A DNA stretch of 64,000 nucleotides from contig JAQJVL010000680.1 of NCBI GenBank assembly GCA_035578905.1, forward strand, positions 248,001 through 312,000, in the 5' to 3' direction. Both the position numbers and the translations under genes were made by a program. The notes beneath the pieces are model-generated. The model was not told the origin of the DNA. It saw only the letters and a program-made list of their open reading frames with translations, and ran no database searches. Of the stretch, positions 57,601 through 64,000 are shown one piece after another (position 1 is the first letter of the stretch; every line of letters begins with the position of its first letter). Source of the stretch: Stictocephala bisonia. Lineage: Eukaryota; Arthropoda; Insecta; Hemiptera; Membracidae.

Positions 57601-58520
57601 AGGTCTCTTGACATTACGTGTTGGACATGTATCTTGGCCACCAAGGTCTCTTGACATTACGTGTTGGACATGTATCTTGGCCTCCAAGGTCTCTTGACAT
57701 TACGTGTTGGACATGTATCTTGGCCACCAAGGTCTCTTGACATTACGTGTTGGACATGTATCTTGGCCTCCAAGGTCTCCTGACATTACGTGTTGGACAT
57801 GTATCTTGGCCACCAAGGTCTCCTGACATTACGTGTTGGACATGTATCTTGGCCTCCAAGGTCTCCTGACATTACGTGTTGGACATGTATCTTGGCCACC
57901 AAGGTCTCTTGACATTACGTGTTGGACATGTATCTTGGCCTCCAAGGTCTCTTGACATTACGTGTTGGACATGTATCTTGGCCACCAAGGTCTCTTGACA
58001 TTATGTGTTGGACATGTATCTTGGCCACCAAGGTCTCTTGACATTACGTGTTGGACATGTATCTTGGCCACCAAGGTCTCTTGACATTACGTGTTGGACA
58101 TGTATCTTGGCCACCAAGGTCTCCTGACATTACGTGTTGGACATGTATCTTGGCCACCAAGGTCTCTTGACATTACGTGTTGGACATGTATCTTGGCCAC
58201 CAAGGTCTCTTGACATTACGTGTTGGACATGTATCTTGGCCACCAAGGTCTCTTGACATTACGTGTTGGACATATATCTTGGCCTCCAAGGTCTCTTGAC
58301 ATTACGTGTTGGACATGTATCTTGGCCACCAAGGTCTCCTGACATTACGACCTAGTTTATTCTACACATGTGGAAAATGTTATGGAATTAACTGCACGGA
58401 TTGTTGCAGCCGCAACTAACATTCAGGAAAGAGATGGACTATTGGAAAGAACAAGGGAGTTGGGATGTTTGAGGCTTTGTATTGAAGTTAATGGCCGTCA
58501 TTTCAAGCACTTGTTGTAAA
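54650..58520 (+). pseudogene. Broken DDE transposase of the Tc1/mariner-like element
   Basis: Recognisable parts: a helix-turn-helix stretch (STSTRAIASEMGTSQTAVWNMV, read from 54733), a first catalytic Asp in FTDEATF (about 54950), VWVQENPH and VWAGMIGDKIIGPYIF, and a degenerate second-Asp motif (QNDAHF near 55219). The WPPRSPD motif that precedes the third catalytic residue lies at about 55310, and a C-terminal piece follows the array (about 58350-58520). Breaks visible: a TAA just after the first Asp block (54973), further stops at about 55201 and 55258, and 71 tandem copies of part of the catalytic core. It cannot encode an active enzyme. Confidence 0.85.
55294..58349. repeat. 43-bp satellite, exactly 71 units, derived from transposase coding DNA
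   Basis: 'tgttggacatgtatcttggc' starts at 55294, 55340 and 55383 and then every 43 bp to the end at 58349. The length 3056 bp equals one 46-bp unit plus 70 of 43 bp. Each unit spans the codons for GHVSWPPRSPDI of the transposase. Native flanks survive on both sides: 'aattgcacg' on the left and 'acgacctag' on the right. Variants are few (cctcc/ccacc, ctcctg/ctcttg, attacg/attatg). Confidence 0.95.
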
Positions 58521-59468
58521 TATAATAATAATTAAATATTTAATTAATGTTACATATTGCAATTTGTTTCCATTTTCACATTATGTGCAAGTGCATATGT
58601 GAGTTATTGGTTGGTTTTTTCTCCATTACATTTTACGTCACAGGTTTTTGGATAATATCTGGGTTATAAGCCAACCGGCTTAATCAAATGTGGTATCAAT
58701 TTTTTGGCACTAAATAAGCTAAAAAAATTCTTCTTTACAATTTTTATTTTATTTTTTTGTTTCTGAATTTTTAGTATTTAAAATGAAACCCATTTTCCAA
58801 TGGTTTAACAAAAACCATTAAAAACCAGTGTACAGTGAGGTTCTATCAACCGTAGTAAGTAAGCAAAATTTTAAACCTGCACCATTTATGGTTCCTGAGT
58901 TATTAATTTGTTTATAAAATACACAAACATACAGACTGATAACGAAGAGAGATATACCATACTGTTATAGAACATTTTTTGTTTGTTTTCATGTCTAGAA
59001 CATGATTCCAAAGTTTGGCTACACAATTTTAAATCACCCTGTATAGATATCACCCTCTAACTTTTACATATGTATCTATTTATTACACTGTTTTATTAAA
59101 TGATTGTGCTTCATAAGTTCACTTTCGACGCGTTATTAGATTTTTTTAAACAAAAAGTAAGTTTAAGCTTATTAATTACTATCCAAAATAGTTTTGTTGG
59201 ATAATCACTTTCTGCCCAAAACGTGCATACAAAAATATACTGCCATATTTATAAGTAGAATGAAAGCACCCAATAAAAATAAACATGATAAAATATTTAT
59301 ATAACAAATAACAGAGAGGTTATAATGTAGACGTATACCAATTTATTATTATGTTTTATAACGTTATTCATAAAATAAAAAATAGCAATTACAAAACAAA
59401 TTTTAAAATTAAAGAATTTGAGAATTGTTATAGTTTGTAGCGAAAAACTATTTATAAAACTACTACTA

Positions 59469-60042
59469 TTTTTACATATAAAAGCCAAATAGCACTCACT
59501 CACTGACTGACTGATCACAAAATCTCAAAAACCACCGAGCGGATTTCCACGACATTTTAAAGGAAGTTAGCTTTTTAGTATCGAAGGGACCCACAAAAAA
59601 GGATTGTTCGAAATTCCATTCCTAAGAGGTACAAACACAAACATCCCCTCAACATTTCCTTTTTTTCGTAAGAATAACATTGGGTCGATTTTAGTAAATT
59701 AATAACAGCTGTTTTGTAAATAAATAAACATATTTATTTTATACATTTGACATTACCCTATTAATGCATTAAGAATTTAATCTTCAGCTGTAAAAAAAAC
59801 AACGTTTGAAATAAACACTTTTGAAATAGGCTAAATAATAACCTATACTAATAAATAGATAGCAACGCAAGAAGTGTGAGTTAAATACTACATATTAAAT
59901 AATTTATTATTGTAATTTTATGTTACAGAGATAATCTACTATTATTTGCAGTCAAAGTCGCATGCCGAAGCCGAAGGTCGAGGTGTATCGAGCGCACCGA
60001 GAGTCGGGGTTGGCACGTGAATCGTGCAGGTGTGTCCCCTAG
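59469..60042 (+). mobile_element. Non-autonomous Helitron, copy E, 574 bp
   Basis: The 5' end is A|TTTTTACATATAAAAGCC, a variant of the TCTATACATATAAAAGGC end of copy D, followed by the same 'actcactcactgactgactg' type stretch. The 3' end has gcacgtgaatcgtgc (60013-60027), eleven bases and CTAG (60039-60042), then T. Internal 'aataacagctgttttgtaaa' matches the right flank of the non-LTR insertion in copy D. No coding capacity is present. Confidence 0.8.
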
Positions 60043-60239
60043 TTATGCATACTTTTAAACAATTTTGAAATCTCAGCGCTTAAAGACGTATACTAGCTAA
60101 TAGAAAATACTAGTATTGCTTTAATTGAATAATTTAAATAATAGACTTATATTTATTTAATTTTTTTTAAATAACTTTAAAATTTATTTAAATAAATATA
60201 AAATCACTACATTTACTTACACATATGAAAGTAATGTAT

Positions 60240-60850
60240 CGTAAATATACATGTTATAGGATTACAACAGGACCAAGTAATTAATTTTACGACCTCTATA
60301 AGAAAAGAAAACAATGTTTCAGGGAATTGATAAGAACTTTTTTTCTCAATGAAAAGTTAAAACACTAACATTTATAAAACTTATAGAAAATATTCCTATC
60401 AACCACGTATTAAAATATAAATGCGATATTATTACAGGTTTTTTAGTAATAACTGTGTAAATTTGATGTACAGTGCAAACAAATTAGAATTCCGGTACTT
60501 TTATTGATACAACTATGATAAAAATTATAATAACTTTTAATAAAATTTACAAACACAAATGTCATAACGTAGAATCAAACAAGGAAAACAATAGTGTAAT
60601 TAGATTTTACGTAGGCCTCTCAGTAAAAAAAAAAAACTCGAGTACACATTCTGCGCCTACAGTAATGTACAACTTTATACGTCATCAGTAATAATTACTA
60701 TATTTATCCTTGAGGGTTAGAGGGGAATAAGGTAGGGACTGACCAGGAGCTGGACCCGCCATTACATGGCAAACAGAAGGAATAACTGCTCAACACACAT
60801 ACAGAGCACTATGAAACGACCTCTTTTCTTTTTTTCTCTGTATTAGTGAA
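60240..60850 (-). mobile_element. Inverted TIR-family fragment plus adjoining dispersed repeat
   Basis: 60240-60310 (ggattacaac, accaagtaattaattt, gacctctataagaaaag) is the complement of the block at 41590-41650. 'actcgagtacaca' near 60640 resembles the right end of the 921-1459 element. 60655-60850 matches 5815-6030. Together they suggest an old, partly deleted larger member of the family. Confidence 0.55.
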
Positions 60851-61181
60851 TTCACTAATATGCTTGCTCTAAGTAGATGTAAACATATTTTTGAAAGTGT
60901 TTTCAACCTGTCATTATAATAAACTATGTTTGTTAGATTTACACTTTGAAAGTAATGGACACTGTCGAGTAATATTTCTGCTCATAGAATAATGCTCAGA
61001 TCTGGAAATAATTTCTTGATCCAATACATTCAAATTCACGCCATGATATTTTATTGGGTCTTTAATAGGTCTATTTTTTTTGTTTTTGTTTTTTCACAAA
61101 CAAACTTTAAACTTGCGCATTATTTCTTCGACAATAGTACAGTTTATTTATTTTGTTTATGTTAAAACCATTTTCTAAAGC

Positions 61182-61343
61182 ATGTATGAAGTTGCTATTA
61201 CTGCCGGTACCGTACAAACAATGTGGGAGACGCAACTCAAGGCTCAAGACTTAATAAAATATTTAAAGTTTGAGACTGAAGCTTCAAACCAGAAGGTAAT
61301 CAGGATAGATCTGAACTTAGAGGAAAAAAGGAAAAGAAAGTAA
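61182..61343 (+). pseudogene. Candidate small coding remnant, 53 residues (unrecognised)
   Basis: The ATG at 61182 opens 53 codons with protein-like composition (MYEVAITAGTVQTMWETQLK..., then a Lys/Arg/Glu-rich end). After its TAA at 61341 another frame continues open with similar character (KLDDIITRYTKRYDEDRNVG, stop near 61443), which would fit a single frameshift in a longer protein. I do not recognise the family. It may be a transposon remnant or a host pseudogene, or chance. Confidence 0.2.
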
Positions 61344-61513
61344 AACTTGATGATATAATAACAAGATATACCAAACGGTATGATGAAGATCGTAACGTTG
61401 GTAAAATGTTGAACATAATGGCTTATATTATAAAACTGGACTGAGTAGTTGTATATTTAAGAGATTTATTTTATACAGAGCAGTTTGTTTATTGTTTGCA
61501 GTAGTGTCAGAGG

Positions 61514-61729
61514 TTTTTATTTAATTGTACATATATTGCCATGATCTAAACCATTATTCTTTCATTATACCAGCTTTAATATTTGATATACCTGAATTGA
61601 CATTTATCTCTTACAGGATTGTTTTTATTTAATTGTACATATATTGCCATGATCTAAACCATTATTCTTTCATTATACCAGCTTTAATATTTGATATACC
61701 TGAATTGACATTTATCTCTTTCAGGATTG
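61514..61729. repeat. 108-bp tandem duplication, 2 copies
   Basis: Copies begin 'tttttatttaattgtacata' at 61514 and 61622 and differ at about one base (cttacagg/ctttcagg). The very high identity indicates a recent duplication. Confidence 0.92.
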
Positions 61730-61966
61730 TTTTTATTTTGCTGTAGCAATTTAAAATAAATAGTTTTCGATAAATAGTCATTATGAATTATATCAGAATG
61801 ACTAGTTTATTGGGATAAGTTGGAGATAATTAATTTTTTTTACTTAAAACTTCACTCGTCAGTTCACATGAGCCTGCAGGTATGTGCGTGATCTTTACTC
61901 AACGTCTGAAGTACCGAATCAGCTCAATTGGGGATCGAGCCACCACGCAGGCATCTCTTTAGACAT

Positions 61967-62766
61967 GTTCGCTAACTGGAACCTTCCCACTCCAGGAACC
62001 CAACCCCTCCCCCGTTTGTTAGCTAATGGACTGTTCGCTAACTGGAGACTTCACACTCCAGGAACCCATCCCCTCCCCGTTTGTTAGGTAATGGACTGTT
62101 CGCTAACTGGAGACTTCACACTCCAGGAACCCATCCCCTCCCCGTTTGTTAGGTAATGGACTGTTCGCTAACTGGAGACTTCCCACTCCAGGAACCCAAC
62201 CCCTCCCCCGTTTGTTAGCTAATGGACTGTTCGCTAACTGGAGACTTCACACTCCAGGAACCCATCCCCTCCCCGTTTGTTAGGTAATGGACTGTTCGCT
62301 AACTGGAGACTTCACACTCCAGGAACCCATCCCCTCCCCGTTTGTTAGGTAATGGACTGTTCGCTAACTGGAGACTTCCCACTCCAGGAACCCAACCCCT
62401 CCCCCGTTTGTTAGCTAATGGACTGTTCGCTAACTGGAGACTTCACACTCCAGGAACCCATCCCCTCCACGTTTGTTAGCTAATGAACTGTTCGCTAATT
62501 GGAGACTTCCCATTCTAGGAACCCATCCCCTCCCCCGTTTGTTAGGTAATGGACTGTTCGCTAATTGGAGACTTCCCATTCTAGGAACCCATCCCCTCCC
62601 CCGTTTGTTAGGTAATGGACTGTTCGCTAATTGGAGACTTCCCACTCCAGGAACCCAACCCCTCCCCCGTTTGTTAGCTAATGGACTGTTCGCTAACTGG
62701 AGACTTCCCATTCCAGGAACCCATCCCCTTCCCGTTTGTTAGCTAATGGACTGTTCGCTAACTAGA
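61967..62766. repeat. 65-67-bp tandem array, 12 copies
   Basis: 'gttcgctaactgg' recurs at 61967, 62033, 62098 and on. Length differences come from one or two C in 'cccctccccc' and from short indels. Units fall into cacactccagg, cccactccagg and cccattctagg types arranged in a partly repeated order, suggesting multi-unit duplication. Frames on both strands (62430-62711, 62473-62742) are repeat artefacts. Confidence 0.93.
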
Positions 62767-64000
62767 AGACACGCCCAAGAGGACTGTACGAGCTGAACTT
62801 GTAAAACGCAAATGGATGCACAGCTAGTGCAGTTATAATTGAATAAAATATTAATTTTTACATGCTACTTATTATTTCAACTAAATTTTAGTTGAATGAA
62901 ATTAATGAATTATCACTATATTTGTAAATGTAAAATTATTTAAAAAATATAACCTTGTCTAAAGGGAATTCGTTAAAATCAGACTTTAAGTTAGGTTCTT
63001 CAAGATATTTTACTTTGGGACTTTCTCGACTTATAAAATTACTTTTACTCACAAGCTAGTTGGTAAAGAATCTGAAATATGTATCAATAATAATTAGAAC
63101 CTTGAGGCATCATACGTAACGGCTGGCGTTGGTTTATCCATTCTCGTTATTCTGGTGAAAATCTTCAACTGTTTAACAACACCAACAAATATTTAACCAT
63201 TGATTTTCATGTTTTTATCAGAAAATAGTTAACATTTGAAAAATACTGGCTATGCACTTTAAAACTGTAAATATAGGGTGTGAGTTTAAGTCAGTTATCC
63301 CCAAATTGAATCCACAGTTTGTAAAATATTTGCTTTTTGAATAGGCCATTAAAATTAATATTAACATACAATACATTTAGAGTGTTTCAATGTTATTAAG
63401 GATCACTTGGGGTGCAAGATCTAGGAGGCAAATTCATAATTTTAAATAGTAATGTGGTTAAATGAGAATTTCGAGCTAAAAACGATAACACAACCCAAAA
63501 ATGATGTGTCGTGTTTTAGTTATTAATCGTTTTGATATTACATATAAACTATTTAGTTGATCAACGCCTCTGTATTTTCCTAATAAAATCTCATTTGTCT
63601 TTGTTAAAACAAAACAACTCTAATTAATGGTTCCAAAGAATTGGCACAAACTTTTCCACATATTAAACACTAAAGAATCATAACTTTGAAAATTACCAGT
63701 TTGATTTCCAACATTTTTTTGCCATAACTAAAAAACTAGTCAAGTTAAAGACATGCGGTTTTTACTAAAATATGTTGAATTGTAATTTATATTTTTCCTG
63801 AAAATGTAATCAAAATCGTTAGAGCTGTTTTTCAGAAAATTCCATTTTTATATGTTTTTTCCCATAAAAATAAAAAAAAGTAAAATTTCAAAAAGTGAAA
63901 AAGATTCTGGAGATATTGGCTAAATACGCATACATACCAAACTTCATAAACCCCCTTTTTGGGTTCAAGGGACACTAAAATGGATTTTTAGACCAACTTG
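62767..64000. other. AT-rich right edge, nothing recognised
   Basis: No gene or array is seen. The final 300 bp (ccataactaaaaaactagtc, ctggagatattggctaaata) have the repetitive flavour of transposon ends, but no second copy was found in the window. Confidence 0.35.

Larger units (their letters stand above)
54165..59041 (+). mobile_element. Tc1/mariner-like element with long TIRs and an internal satellite
   Basis: The left end is TA|CACGGTGATTTAAAATTG (54165). The right end complemented is TA|CAGGGTGATTTAAAATTG (59041). TA duplications sit at 54163-54164 and 59042-59043. The terminal inverted repeats extend about 400-450 bp with substitutions and small indels (e.g. 'ataacccagatatggcc' near 54547 against its complement near 58655). 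Inside lie a broken DDE transposase gene and a 3.06-kb tandem array grown out of that gene. Without the array the element would be about 1.9 kb. Confidence 0.88.

Overview
The window looks like AT-rich insect nuclear DNA that is mostly repeats. Evidence for an arthropod host: one recognisable nuclear gene with insect-like sequence (cytochrome c oxidase subunit 7C, minus strand, 40043-40239), a Jockey-type non-LTR element with three CCHC knuckles, Tc1/mariner relatives, many Helitrons, and a short (CCTAA)4 run. The order (perhaps Hemiptera) is a guess. No bacterial-style operons, rRNA, tRNA or CRISPR arrays were found.

Layout. 1-12.5 kb: tandem satellites (34 bp at the left edge, about 25 copies of 125 bp at 2.2-5.5 kb), a 539-bp TIR element with TA duplication, small hairpins, and a degenerate hammerhead-like motif at 11.84 kb. 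12.5-17.4 kb: three Helitron copies ending hairpin-CTAG, then a 303-bp inverted-dimer hairpin with hammerhead-ribozyme cores and a 14-bp target-site duplication (TSD). 17.4-25.2 kb: possible coding remnants near 18 kb, 33-bp and 42-bp arrays, a second hammerhead inverted dimer (22.5 kb, 13-bp TSD), and a three-copy 285-bp repeat. 25.6-34.2 kb: a Gypsy-type LTR retrotransposon with open gag and pol on the minus strand, set in an abnormal frame of LTR, 18-nt primer-binding site, inverted LTR, pol, gag and a partial LTR. 34.3-40 kb: AT-rich DNA with a foldback repeat. 40.0-40.2 kb: COX7C. 41.2-46.5 kb: a palindromic repeat and a 107-bp satellite interrupted by a 653-bp Harbinger-like MITE. 46.6-51.6 kb: a Helitron holding a 4.4-kb non-LTR retrotransposon. 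54.2-59.0 kb: a Tc1/mariner-like element whose dead transposase gene carries exactly 71 tandem units of a 43/46-bp segment of its own coding sequence. 59.5-64 kb: a compact Helitron, a 108-bp duplication and a 65-67-bp array.

The most striking observations are the satellite born inside a transposase gene, the hammerhead-bearing inverted dimers with matching architecture and 13-14-bp TSDs, and the LTR plus 18-nt PBS joined to an inverted LTR, which has the composition of a plus-strand strong-stop DNA. Apart from COX7C, and possibly the weak candidates near 18 kb and 61.2 kb, nearly every protein-like signal belongs to mobile elements.
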